Source of the DNA: Scortum barcoo | Lineage: Eukaryota; Chordata; Actinopteri; Centrarchiformes; Terapontidae | Length of the DNA: 64,000 nt | Direction: 5' to 3' | NCBI GenBank assembly: GCA_023238725.1 | Contig: CM041552.1 | Coordinates: 11,039,647 to 11,103,646, forward strand | Shown: positions 12,652 through 24,796 of the stretch, piece by piece | How the letters are laid out: each line of letters starts with the position of its first letter | Position numbering within the stretch: position 1 is the first letter of the stretch | Notes under the pieces: generated by a model | The model's input: the letters and a program-made list of their open reading frames with translations, nothing else | Databases searched by the model: none | Told to the model about the DNA's origin: nothing | Translations under genes and position numbers: made by a program

Positions 12652-12948
12652 TGTTACGATTGCGGGCAAGGCTGGGCTAAGCTAGGACCCCAAGATGCAG
12701 ACTCAGACCACACCTGACACCAGAAGAGTTTGTAGAAGCACACAGTCTTTAATATTGTTTAAGGCAGGTTTGTATACAGTTGGCAGGGTTCTGATTACCA
12801 CGTGGTGGCTCTGGCGGAATGATCTGGCGGAGGATGGTGGAATGAGCCGGTGCAGAGTACTGCTGCAGAGTGGGTGGTTGATTGTGGTTGATTGCAGGAT
12901 GCCTCTCAGGCACGGTCATCAGGCCAGGTGTGGTGATGAGTGTCATGT
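12652..12948 (-). repeat. 3' LTR of the gypsy element (partial)
   Basis: Begins tgttacgattgcgggcaag like 14525, with an internal deletion relative to the other LTR. Similarity ends at about 12948, where the integrase end begins. Confidence 0.75.
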
Positions 12949-14524
12949 GGAAGGTGGGGTGGATTCTCATAAAAGGAGGCAGCTTGAGGTGGACAGCAGA
13001 GGGATTGATGATCTTTTGAATTACAAATGGACCCAGGTAATGCAGGGACAGCTTGCGAGCTTCGCACTTTAAAGGGATATTTTTAGAAGATAACCAGACA
13101 GACTAACCTTGAGTACTGGGGGGCTGAAGACCGGTGCTTGTCCGCCGATCGCCGATTCCTCTGAGCTGTGGCCTCCAAGGCTGCCTGGGTCCTATGCCAA
13201 ACTACGGCCAAACTTTCTTACACCGCTGGAGATGATGTTGGACGGACGGAACTGCCAGCTCTTGCTCTTGGCGAGGAAACAGTGGTGGTTGGTGGTTGGT
13301 AGCCTAACGAGGCTTCAAAGGGGGAAAGTCCGATGGCGGAGCTAACCAGGGCATTATGGGAGAACGCGATCCAGGGTAGATATGTGCGCCAGGTACTCGG
13401 CAGTGACACAATGTAGGGCCGACTCCAGGTCCTGGTTAGTCCTCTCTGTCTGACCATTAGACTGTAGGTGGAAACCAGAGGTGAGACTTAGAGATGCCCC
13501 CAGCCCCTTACAGAACGATCTCCAAACCTGTGAGGCAGTAGGTCAGTGTGAAGTCAAAGTGACTGAAGAAGAGCACCCACCTGGCCTGACGTGAGTTCAG
13601 CTGCTTCGCTGTCTGGATATAGGCCAGGTTTTTGTGATCGGTCCAGACCACGAAGGGCTACGTCGATCCCTCCTACCAGTGTCGCCTCTCCTCCAGCACC
13701 AACTTGACCGCCAGGAGCTCCCGGTTGCCGACGTCGTAATTAGCCTCTGCTGGTGAAAGGCGGCGAGAGAAGGTGGCACAGGGATGCAGCCGAGTGTCCG
13801 GACCTTGTCTTTGTGACAGTACTGCCCCCACTCCGACATCTGAAGCATCCACCTCCACCACAAATTGCAGGGCTGAATCAGGCTGGACCAGGACTGGGGC
13901 CGTGGTGAACAGTGTTTTTAGTCAGTTGAAGGCTCTTTCAGCTTCCTCAGTCCAGGTAAAGGGGCGGGATGGTGAGGTGAGTGCTGTCAGTGGAGGTGCC
14001 TCCTGGCTGTAGTTGTGGACGAAGCGTCGAATAGAAATTGGCAAACCCCAGGAAACGCTGCAGGCCCAGGGGGGTGTTGAAAGCCGTCTTCCATTCGTCC
14101 CTTTCGCGGATCCGCACCAAGTGATAGGCGTTACGGAGATCCAGTTTGGTGAATATGGTTGCACCCTGAAGGGGAGTAAAAGCAGAGTCTATTAGTGGCA
14201 GTGGATACTTGTTTTAAACCGTGATGTTATTTAGGCCGCGAAAATCAATACATGGCCTGAGGGGGGAGTCTTTTTTCAAAAAAGAACAGAGTCCAGTGGC
14301 CTGGGAATCCTTGATATATTTTTCCAATCTTGCCCAGAGCACCGGCTCTGGGTGATGGCTAGGAGATGGGAGGAAGCACTAAATGGAGACTGGAACATCG
14401 AAGACCTGACAGAACTTCCTGATGAAAGTCCCAGCAAGATCCCTTGCAGGACCACAGCCTGCTGGACTGGTGGTTCGGGTCCTGGTTCCTGGTCTGCGGG
14501 GTCCATCTTTTGACCAGATCATAA

Positions 14525-15216
14525 TGTTACGATTGCGGGCAAGGCTGGGCTAAGCTAGGACCCCAAGATGCAGACTCAGACCACACCTGACACAAGAAGA
14601 GTTTGTAGAAGCACACAGTCTTTAATATTGTTGCAGGTTGCAGGTTTGTATACAGTTGGTATATTTGCAGAAGCAGGGGTCTGATTACCACCGTGGTGGC
14701 TCTGGCAGGTTAGCTGATGGTGGCAGTTAGCATGGAACTGGTGATCGAGGCGGGTTGGCGTGTGACATGGCGGAGCAGGGGCAGAGCAGGCAGACTGGCA
14801 GAATGTGGTGAGGAGCCGGTGTGGAGGTGGCAGAGCCAATGACCAAGCTGAGCTGAGGGGGTGTATACAAGACTGAGGAAGGGCAGACAAAGCCAGGAGG
14901 AAGACAAGGGGAACCAGTCAGGAAGACACAAGGAAACAAGGATTCAAATAGGGTAACTGAACTGAACTGATCTGGCGGAGAATGGTGGAATGAGCTGGTG
15001 TTTAAGTACCGCTGCAGAGTGGGTGGTTGAATTGCAGGATGCCTCTCAGGTGCGGTGCCATCAGGCCAGGTATGGTGATGAGTGTCCTGAAGTAACCTCC
15101 TCGTCTTCCTCGGCAACAGATGGACACGGCGGACAGACACAGACAGAGGTAGACAAATGCACACAAACGGGAGAGAAGGGAAACAAACACAGGGGAGACA
15201 GACGGGGACCCCAACA
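14525..15216 (-). repeat. 5' LTR of the gypsy element
   Basis: Full-length LTR of about 692 bp, tgttacg...cccaaca on the plus strand, followed by the TATTC target-site copy. Confidence 0.75.
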
Positions 15217-15221
15217 TATTC

Positions 15222-16980
15222 AAAATGAATAATGGCAGTATGTATAGTACTGGACCATATACACCTAGTATGCAGTTTGTTTAAAGGTGTTGTACATGTA
15301 TATTTCCAATTGTATAGTTTCTTAAAGGCATAATACATACTTGTGTGCTATCGTTCATCAAGGAGAAAATATGTTCTACAGTGTTGATTTTAAAGGAACG
15401 GTTCATGTATTTTCTGTTATGCATTACTATTGAAGCGCAGTACAGATATTCGTTTCATTACAGTTTAGACTGGACATAATGTCCACTTTATTTCTTCACA
15501 GTGGTGTAAGACATACAAGCATGGTACTCTTGTTTATCCACATATATTATGTCATTAGTCAACCAGAATAATCTTTAATGATTTAATTAACTAATTTAAC
15601 TTCCTCCAGTGCCTTGAACAAGGAGTCAATTCTGTTTTGACTGGCACCTTTGGTTCAAGCTATAGAGAGTTCCAGAGAGATTATGGTAAATAATGACAAA
15701 ATCTACTGGAAAATCTGTAGCTTAAAATGAGGCTTCCTCCTCAATACTAACAATACCAAATTCTTGCTGTCTGTCAGACCTTAAGGTTAAGGTGAAATCC
15801 TCCTAGTTGTGTTCTCTGACAAAGACCTGTTCTTGTCAGCCTTGTTCGCAGTAGCAAGGCCATGTATCCTGTTCCAGTACTGGGGGAGTGTGGGTGATGG
15901 GAGCATGCTGGATATAAAATTAATCTTTTTAATATGTTATTAATAACTGATATTCACGCACAGATTTTATTTATTTGTTTATTTTCACTTATAGTCTTAG
16001 ACAAGTTTTTGCCTCGTTCTTCCAAATAGAATACTAATACTGTTAGCAATATTATCAATAGACAATCATAATAGAAAGTAATCTGACAAAATTGCTTTAA
16101 GATCCTAAATAATGAAAAGGATCTCCATGACCTGTGGCAGATCACACATTGCATTGCCCAAATATAGCAAAATATCATCTGCATACAGAAAAATAAAATT
16201 TAATACCCTTTTCACCATATTGGAGCTTGTGTTGTGTGAGTGCAGTAGTATTTTCTAAGGGTTTTAGTGATAAGGCAAATTCAGTGAGAAAGGAGGACAT
16301 CTTTGATGAGAATTCCAGACAATACCTGAGCAAATCCCTTGCATTTAAAAGTAAACCACAGAAAATTAGTAATACAAGAGGGAGTCATGCTTTGCTTGAA
16401 CTGAAGGTATATATTATATTATGCAGTTTACTGTCCAGTAGAACACTGTTGTACCATTGTAACAAACACTTCCATACCACAGTAGGACTGATGTTTACTG
16501 ATGTTTACTGATGTCCTAGCCATGCACTTTATGGTCTTTTTTTTTTTTTTTTCATTCCACTCATTTACTATACTGTTATATTTTAACCAATAATATTTCT
16601 TTCTCTTGTTCAATTGAAAACTTCCCATGTTGTTGGCAAATTAGTGATACAAAAACTTGCAAATTCATGATTTCTTTTTATTGTGGTCTGTTTTGGCCAG
16701 ATGAAAACCATACCTCAGATTCTTTAAGAGGACAGGTGTTAAATCTCAACCAAGTTGCATAATTAAGGATTATGTTGAGCATTATCACACATACATTTGC
16801 ATGAAAAATGGCTTGGACCCTGTTCTTTCCATTCAGCTTAGATTTCAGGATTTTATATGTCCCTTCCCGAGTTGCAGAACCAAGAAGAACAACCTCAGCC
16901 ATGGCACAGCTCTGCTCTCAGGCCAGGCCAACAGATGGGAAGGTGGGAGTTATTGTTGCTGAACTCAACAGAGAAACCCA
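15222..16980. other. Intergenic, no gene supported
   Basis: AT-rich. It contains a poly-T run at about 16537-16552. A 74-codon minus-strand frame (16678-16902, MAEVVLLGSATREG) has no family I recognise and no second copy elsewhere in the window. I do not call it a gene. Confidence 0.45.
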
Positions 16981-17019
16981 AACAAATTAAACCAAAAACT
17001 TCTTGTCTGAAAACTTTTC

Positions 17020-17025
17020 TTTATT
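17020..17025 (-). other. Putative poly(A) signal of G3
   Basis: AATAAA on the minus strand, about 270 nt past the G3 stop. Confidence 0.5.
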
Positions 17026-17295
17026 TTTGATTACAAATGCATGAATTGTATAAAATGTGCATGTATTGCACTTAATCATATATGAGGTTCCAGTGACTGT
17101 ATCTTACATTGTTTTAAATTCTATCATCTTGTTATGCTATGTCACAAGTAATGTCAGATATTTTAGTACAATACAAGTCTTCAATAAAATGAAGATAATT
17201 GTTTATGTACAAGTCTAGTTAAGTTATTATGTAAAAAAAAGAAAAATGATGGAACTAGATTGGCTTTGCCACAATGTTATTTAAAATTTTCAGGA

Positions 17296-20200
17296 TTATT
17301 TTTGTGCCCCTTTCCCCATCATATTCTTTTTTGTATTCTTCTCTGGTTTCAGTAAGATAATATAACATTTTGGAATAAAAATGCAAATGAGAAGTCCAAA
17401 ACTTGAAGCCAGAATAGCAAATATCTCCACAGCCACACTGAACTTCCCAGGAGAGCTGACATATGGCTGGGATAAAAGTGATCCATACTGCACAGAATAT
17501 CAACATGCTGAAGGTGATAAATTTGGCCTCATTGAAGTTATCAGGCAGCTTCCGAGCCAGAAAAGCAAGAAAAAAACATAACATGGCAAGAAGTCCTATG
17601 TACCCAAGTACAGCCCAAAAGCCTATAGCTGAGCCCAGAGCACACTCTAAGATGATTTTTTCCTTGAAATCCTTAAAGTTCTTAAATGGAAAAGGAGGAG
17701 AAATTGTTAACCAGAGGATACATATGACAACTTGTATGAAGAGTGAAACCCACAACAGCTGAGTTTCTGCTGTGTAGGCCCAAACCATTTCATCACATTA
17801 CTACCTGGAAGTGTGGCCCTGAAGGCCATTAACACCACTATTGTTTTCCCCAGAACACAAGAGATACAGAGGAACAAAGGTGATGCCAAATGCTGTGTGT
17901 CGCAGCATGCAGGACCATTCAGAGGGCCGGCCAATGAAGGTCAGAGAACACAGGAAACACAGAGTCAAGGAGAAGAGCAGCAGGAAGCTCAGCTCAGAGT
18001 TGTTGGCTCTGACAATCGGAGTCTGTCTGTACTTGAAGAATATTAATGCCAACAGCAGCATGCCACAACAGCCGTCATGCATGTTCCAAACAGAGAGGCT
18101 GCAGTGAGCAGTGATCCCATAATCTCTTCATATGATAGAAACTCTGCCTCCTTCTTTTACACAGGCATCTCTTCTCTTCATTTGACCAGAACTCAGGATG
18201 GCATTTAAAACATGTGATGGAATCTAAAAAAGATAATGTTGAAGGAGTTGTTAGATGTGCTTCGTATATACACCATTATCCATCTTTACCATTTCGACAA
18301 GACATATAGTACATGATAACCAAGGAAAATGGATTATGGATACAAATGGACATAATGGCAGCTACATGGTATCATCATGAACAATATAGGTATTCTCTAA
18401 ATGTAGACATTATAGTATAAAGAGATATTAGTCATTGATTTACAATGCTATTGCAATAATATAATTTTAATCACTCTCAATGCATTTATTTCATTGATAC
18501 GGTTGTATTATAACCTGACTCTGAGTGAAGACATTATCACTCAACTCCAGTACATATTCTGTATCATAAGGTGCAATAAGTAGCCACACCATGAAACAAA
18601 TGCACCCAAACACCAACCAGGAAAGGTTCCCCTGAAAACACATGCTCTCACTGAATTGTTTCCACAAATGATTGGACCAGCCTAAACTTCATCAAGGGCT
18701 TGCCCAAATTACTGTATTGGAAGCAGATGCAATAGTTCCTGATCTGAGAGCCTGTGTGTGGCAGTTGGACTCTACCTAGACTCTGACAGGGCGCAGCATG
18801 GTCTGTATCTGCTCAATCTCATGTCCTCCCTCAGGAAGGAGAGTGAGTGCAAGTCAACTAGTTGGGTCAGGTTGAGCCATAGGCAGGAATGCTGGCTTGC
18901 AGTGAGGGATTACACCCAATCGTGTGAGAGTCTGCACAATTCACTGACAGCAGTGTTGGGTTACCATAGACTTCCCATCCTCATGATCATTTTGCAGAAA
19001 TTATAGAATGTACCTGAGAAAGGAATCCACCTGGTGAGCCCCACAGCATGTGCCAAACATCCCCCAGTAGTATAAGTAGACAGCCCCAGTGGATGGGGCA
19101 TGGCTTAAACAGAACTCTGGCAAGACTAAAGCCAGTAGTCTGTCCCTTTCAGGGGCCAGGCCACCAGTTTAATCCTTTTAGAAATGAGTGAAATGAGTGA
19201 AGGTCCTGCTTGTCTAAGACAGCAGGTCCTGACAGAATTGGCAGCTCCTATGGCATTCTGTCCAAAAAAGACAAAATTATGGGGCATGATGTATAGACAC
19301 CAATATAGTATGTATAGACACCAAAATCAGCCCCTTTTCAGAATGAAAAGAGAGAAAGTGTAAAGCTGACCCCAAGGCCACGGGTGTCCCAGAGCATCCC
19401 ACCCTAGAGATAGATTGTAGTGTTCAATCCAGCCACAGTTTTGTTGTCAGTTTCCATAGTATGTTAGGTCTGTATACCTCTGATGTAAGCTGCTATCGCA
19501 GTGCTGTTGGCCCTCACAATTACACCAACTGTTAATTCACAAACAGTTGGAGGGTGAAAGTAGTGTAGCTTTTAGCTCCAGTATGTCATCTGGTGGTTGT
19601 TCCATCATCCAGTAACCCCACAGCTGTCATGCACAACATCCACACCTACTGGGATGTTTGTTTGTTTGATGTTTGATTTCTCAATAGACCACACATCTTA
19701 GAGCACTCACATTTTCCATATTGGCTACTCAGCTTCAACTAGCAAAATGCTTTATGAAGCCTCTGTGAAATGGGGCTCAGCAGATATGTTTAGATGGGTC
19801 ACATGTACTGTCATTTAGGCAAAGCCAGGGGCGAAAGTACTAACTGTTGTCCAGGATAGTGTGAAGTCCCTGGTTCCACCGGGGACCAAGAAATGGGAAA
19901 AAAAAACACAGCCTTGGTTCCTAGATTCTATCTCCTTTATGGCTGCTTTGTCAAAGTGTGGACAGTTCAGCCTGTAATATCTCTGCATGATGAGGGTCAT
20001 TCACAGTGGTGAAAGTGGTGAACCTTATTACAAGAGCTATGCAATAAAACTGTAACCAGGTGCCATAGGCCAAGGTGACTGCAGTGGACTTTGATCTGCT
20101 CCCACATTCCACCATGCTACTATGTAATGGGTTAACATGGGTTAACAGCTGGGTTCTGGGATCTGTCTGGGGGAATGGAGAACCATTGCATCAGCAGACA

Positions 20201-23200
20201 TAAAGATTTTCTTACCTACCTTGAGCCCCTGGTGCACCTAGAAAGGCTACCTGAACCCTTGTGTGTGCAGTGAAACAAGTTAGCTTCATCTGACCCTGAA
20301 GGTTCCATTGGAAGTTTCAGTCTCACTGGATTTGGGCTTGAGACAACAGCAGGTGGCACCATAGGATGCAAAGGCCCTGCTTTCAGCTTCTGACTGCTCC
20401 TTCATAACAGAGCAAAGGTATGAGGAAGCTGTTTGAAGATTACCCACAAGGCTGGGAACCTTATTTACTGCCTATTCTGTGCATAACAGGGAAGGCTTGA
20501 TCTTCGAAAGGAGTGACCCAAAGGAAACAGGTCTTTAAAATCAGGCATGAAGGGCATTTGCGCTGGTATGGGATACATCTCCAACTCTTCCTCAGAGAGG
20601 AGAGCACATTTTCTACATTCAAATCCTCAGAAACTCCTTTCTTCTCTACCACTAAAGTAAGAGGAGGAAGAGGTATAACATGAAGCTTGTTTCTGTAGGC
20701 TTAAGAAGGGAGAGGCAATGGGACATGCCAGAGTTGCAAACTTTCCTAACTCTCCTTTTTGACAAAGAGAGGAACCTGCCCAACAACAGGCCCCTCTGGT
20801 ACATGCAGGCATTAATAAACAATCAATACATATTTGTGTGCTCTCCCTGAAGCCCTGAATATGTAACTTACTTAATATTCTAGTAGTATAGAAACCCCAC
20901 CACCTACACAAGAATGTCCATAATGGCTTGCAGTTGGCTTGACATATTGTACTAGCACTTTGAGATCAGTGCTAGCAGGGAACACTGGCAGCCCAGAAGT
21001 GTTCTCACTGTCTTCTTTAATATGAGGCTCGCACGGATTACTTGTGTGTGTTCTATAACAACGAGAAGCAACTTTAGGCATGCAAACTGGCCTGCGAGAG
21101 AGAGGAGCAATGTCTGCTGTTAGATGACTTGACTGCCCTCAAAATGTACAACTATTGAGCATGTTAGGTGGTGACCACAAACAATATACTTTAAGGGCAC
21201 TATGGTCTGCCTCAGGCTTACTCATGTAATGTAAACACAGAATTGTCAGCTCAACTGGAAAGTCGACTTTTCTCACCAGCTGTGACTTTCAATCAGTATT
21301 TCTAAAGATACTGGATGCATGGGTTTTTAATGTAATGATATTAATTTTTGGTTTGCTTGAAAGACATAATTACTATAATCCCTACAGGAACAGCCTTTGT
21401 GCTTTTGAAACCAGACTGTAAAACAATGCCAAATCTTAAAATTGGCATGTGATCATAAAAACCTTTAGTCTTTTGTTTTGTCTAGCCTTTAATATTACTG
21501 CACCTGTGATATTGCTGATTTCTCCATCTGCACATCTTAAACAGTCGTAGCAGCAGACAGGCTTTCCTTTCTGGAGAACTTTACGAGTTCCTGGGGGACA
21601 TTTTTCACTGCAAACTGACAAAGGCACCTGCATGAACAAAACAACAATGAGAAATATGTATGGGCATCCACTCTGCAAGCATATCTAATTTTTTATACAG
21701 CAAAACCAAACATTATGTTTATGATCATATGATAGCTTACCTGTTTGGAGTTCTGTGCCCAAATTATTGACTTATTTTGCAGATTCAGCTGTTCGTCTTC
21801 AGGTAAAGATGCATCATAAAGACCAACTGTGACAAAGTTCACAGTACCTTTTTCTGTTTGCTGCCAGTTTATAATTTCATACTTTGCTGACTGGGTCTCC
21901 ATTCTCATTAAAGTAAACCTCATCTCCTTCCTTTGTTCTGAATTTAATCTTTTTTATGTTCTGCAACATCTAAAAAATGCATCAGTGTAAATCATCATCT
22001 TACAAAAACTTTTGCTTAACAGCATGATAGCCAAATTATAACCATGTTAATGTCATTAAATGTAAAACTGCAATTAAAGTTGTTAAAGTTCAACTCACTG
22101 TGAACAGATCTAGCTGCACCTTGTCGTTACATGTTTTGTTGCACCTCAGAATATTATGAAGTGCATGAGCCACAGCATACACTCCTTTATATATATTGTA
22201 AAAGATAGGCATGAGTGACATATCAGTGAAGCTGTTTTTCACTCCAGTCACTTCTTCATTTCCAGTACATTCACTCTGGTTCAATTCTAATGACTTTGTC
22301 AGCTTGAACTTACAACTAAATAACGTCTCCCAAAACTCTGTAAAAATTTCAGATGAATTGAGCGGCTTCACATTCAAAATGAACTCTCTCATGCCACTGA
22401 CATGCACTGTGGGGATGGACAGGCCTATGGCACCATCCAGAATGTGATGCTTGTCCATGGCTGCAGTTTGGGAATCAGAAGATCCAGGCCTCAGTGCCGA
22501 CCCACTGGTACCCAGTTAAGTTGTGGTGAGACATCTGGTGTATTAACTTATCTATGTCCAAGTGGGAGAGAAAAGTGACAATCACTTTTGAAGTGGAAGC
22601 CTTGATAATTTCAATTATCTTTTGTATTTTTTCTGGTGGATCTGTTCTAAACAAAGATACAGAGTACTCCAGACAGATGCCCAGTTGCTGGGCTGTTTCT
22701 GTAAATATGGCCATGCCATTATTTCCATAATCTTCATTTGATCTAATAGCTCCAACCCAAGTCCAACCAAAGTGCTTTGACCAAGTGAGCCAGGGCTCTG
22801 CTCTGGTAGTAGTCACTGGGTATTGTTCTGAGGAAGGATGGGTACTTTGTTTTATCACTGAGACAAGCACAAGTGGCAAAGTGGCTGATCTAAAAGGAAA
22901 AAAAGAAAGAAATTATATCCCAAGATAAAGATATTAGATATAAAACATTTGCACAGCACATTACAATTATGTTAAAATTCCTTTTGATAGTATCAACAGG
23001 AATAACTCAGGAACAGGAATTATTTTTTCACAAATATAGTTCTATCTTTAACTCTTACTTACCAGTGGGATATGAAAAGGTCCAATGACAGTCGCTATAG
23101 CCATGCAAGGAGAGGAAGATGTCTCTCCGATAATGGCCTGCACTTGGGCAGGTCTGATACATGGAGCGTCGGAGAGAACAGATTCCATTTCATTACCATT

Positions 23201-23792
23201 AGCCAGTGCCAGAGCAACCCCCACTGCTCTGGCAATGAAGCTACAGACATCGTAGATCTTATAGCCCAGAGAGATGCCAGGCAGTAAGTTTGTGCTGTTA
23301 TTAATCTCTTCTATAGCAAAGAGCATAGCCTGGGCATACTGAATCCCTCTGAAATTGAAACTTGATGTAGACAATTACAAATAGTTTGATTTACAACCAA
23401 TTTTTTCTTTACATAGAAACAAAACCATATTAAATGACAGTATACCATGATTATTACACACAAAATGGGATATTTATACTTTGCTGTACCAGTTTTGTAT
23501 CTGTACTATCTTTGACTTTTGTACTTTAAATCTACATAGATTTCTAATGTGTTATTTACCTGGTGCATTGCAGTGGCAGTGGTTTATGCATATAGGTATT
23601 CTGAATTTCCTCCCAGCTGCTGTGGAAAGAGAAGACTCCTCCTAACATAATGTCCCCATCCTTGGATAGCTGAGGGTTTTCAGGATCTCCTCTCCGCCTG
23701 CACTTCAGCTCTTCAGCCTGAGAAACAGTTGCCACCAACAACAGCTGCAAGAGTGCCCAACTCTTCTCTGGCCACCTTTGAGTGGATGTCAT
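17296..23792 (-). pseudogene. G3: V2R-like (OlfC) olfactory receptor, disrupted exon 6
   Basis: Exons: E1 23560-23792 (MTSTQRWPEKS start, signal peptide ending VSQAEEL), E2 23063-23348, E3 22099-22889, E4 21741-21969, E5 21504-21627 (124 bp, nine-cysteine linker), E6 17296-18223. E1, E2 and E5 are open. E3 lacks two codons relative to G1 and G2 and has two 1 bp insertions; E4 has one. E6 is 20 bp too long: six 1 bp insertions plus a 14 bp insertion at about 18050-18072 that looks like a local duplication of a gcc-aca-gc motif in the helix 1 region. The 14 bp change and the number of breaks favour a real pseudogene, although several of the single-base changes fit a consensus artefact. Intron 5 is the longest in the array (3280 bp). 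The tail ends KGAQK as in G4. Confidence 0.82.
18600..21330 (-). other. Intron-5 fossil sequence (G3 copy)
   Basis: Intron 5 holds about 2.7 kb of sequence with diverged counterparts in intron 5 of G4, G6, G7 and G8. It breaks into short open frames on the minus strand (for example 20872-21081, MPKVASRCYRTHTSNP). They do not belong to the receptor and I do not recognise them. It was probably inserted before these copies split. It could be an old mobile element or a retrocopy. Confidence 0.5.
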
Positions 23793-23864
23793 ACTGTCTG
23801 AGAGCGCTAAATTATTGAGTGGCATCACATGTACAGTATATTGTAAATGAAAAACCTGCACTGG

Positions 23865-23926
23865 TATTTATACATATTAGAACAGCATAGAAATAATAGT
23901 ACAGTGATGTTTTATCTCTATGGACC
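23865..23926 (-). promoter_or_regulatory. G3 core promoter: TATA-like box and upstream box
   Basis: TATAAATA (minus) at 23865-23872, about 73 bp upstream of the ATG. Conserved box at 23903-23926 (plus strand agtgatgttttatctctatg). Confidence 0.6.
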
Positions 23927-23939
23927 TATAAGGGGGGGC

Positions 23940-24530
23940 TACAAGGAGGGAGGAGGTTGGCAAGAGGAGAGTCCACAAAGCTGTGAGCTAAACAATTCCC
24001 TATCCAGATGAGCGTCCAGTAGACACATGCCTTTATTTTCTAACAGTATGCAAAATTAACGTTTATTAAATGAATGAAAAAAATATATGAAACAAGTATA
24101 AGAATATAGTATACATTTAGCTAAGCTAATGAGAGGCAACTGGAGAGCTCTGCGCCTTCTAGAGTACAGTGTTCTTGAAAATGAAAAAACTGTTTATTGA
24201 ATTTTCTTTGGGGGGTGGATTCAGGGGCAGTGCTGTAAACAAGCTGTAAATGCAACGTTATCATCATATGAAATTCATATGGATAATCTTGTAAGCAAGT
24301 TGATTACATAAAATGTTAAATGTTGATTACCAGGTTGTGCCTCCAATAAAATCCCCTTCATTAGCATAACCTAAACCATGGTGTAGGTCTGTTGTTGTCA
24401 TATCTTATGATAAGGCTCTAAATATTCAACAAGATGGAAGATTTTGTGGTTGAACTCAGTAGACCAAATGGAAACCAAACAAACTAAACCAAAGCGAAAC
24501 TTAAACCAAAACTCTTTGTCTGGGAAATTG
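23940..24530. other. Intergenic between G3 promoter and G4 3' end
   Basis: No gene seen. The part at about 24450-24540 is the 3' flank common to the array. Confidence 0.4.
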
Positions 24531-24535
24531 TGGAT

Positions 24536-24541
24536 TTTATT
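24536..24541 (-). other. Putative poly(A) signal of G4
   Basis: AATAAA on the minus strand, about 256 nt past the G4 stop. Confidence 0.5.
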
Positions 24542-24796
24542 ATTTGACTTCATAAATGTATTAAATGTCATATTTTTGTTCTTAATCATGATGAGTCGTA
24601 TGACTGTATATTACATTCTGTTAAATTCTATCATCTTGATATGTTATGTGACACATGATAAACTATAGAAATACTATAATCGTATAATGCAAGTCTTCAG
24701 TAAAATCAACACAAATGTGTGTGTAATTAGTTAACAAATTATTCTGAAATTATATTCAGCAATTGAATGTCTTTGTCACCATATTATGTTGAGCTT

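Larger units (their letters stand above)
12652..15216 (-). mobile_element. Degenerate Ty3/gypsy LTR retrotransposon
   Basis: Flanked by the same 5 bp, TATTC, at 12647-12651 and 15217-15221. The outer ends are TG...CA. Minus-strand order: 5' LTR (14525-15216), a short gag-like start (MDPADQEPG near 14506), reverse transcriptase remnants (CIDY-type region with breaks near 14230; FTWTEEAERAFN near 13930), RNase H (VEVDASDVGVGAVLSQ near 13860; ANYDVGNRELLAVK), and integrase C-terminal remnants (SHNALVSSAIGLSPFEASLG near 13380; IHPTFHMTLIT near 12960). Most of gag and protease are gone, and stops and frameshifts are frequent. Pol runs straight into a shortened 3' LTR. The element is dead and lies between G2 and G3. 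Confidence 0.85.

Noticed and set aside
16678..16902. Minus-strand 74-codon frame starting MAEVVLLGSATREG
   Set aside because: No recognised family, no splice context, single occurrence in the window. Not enough to call a gene.
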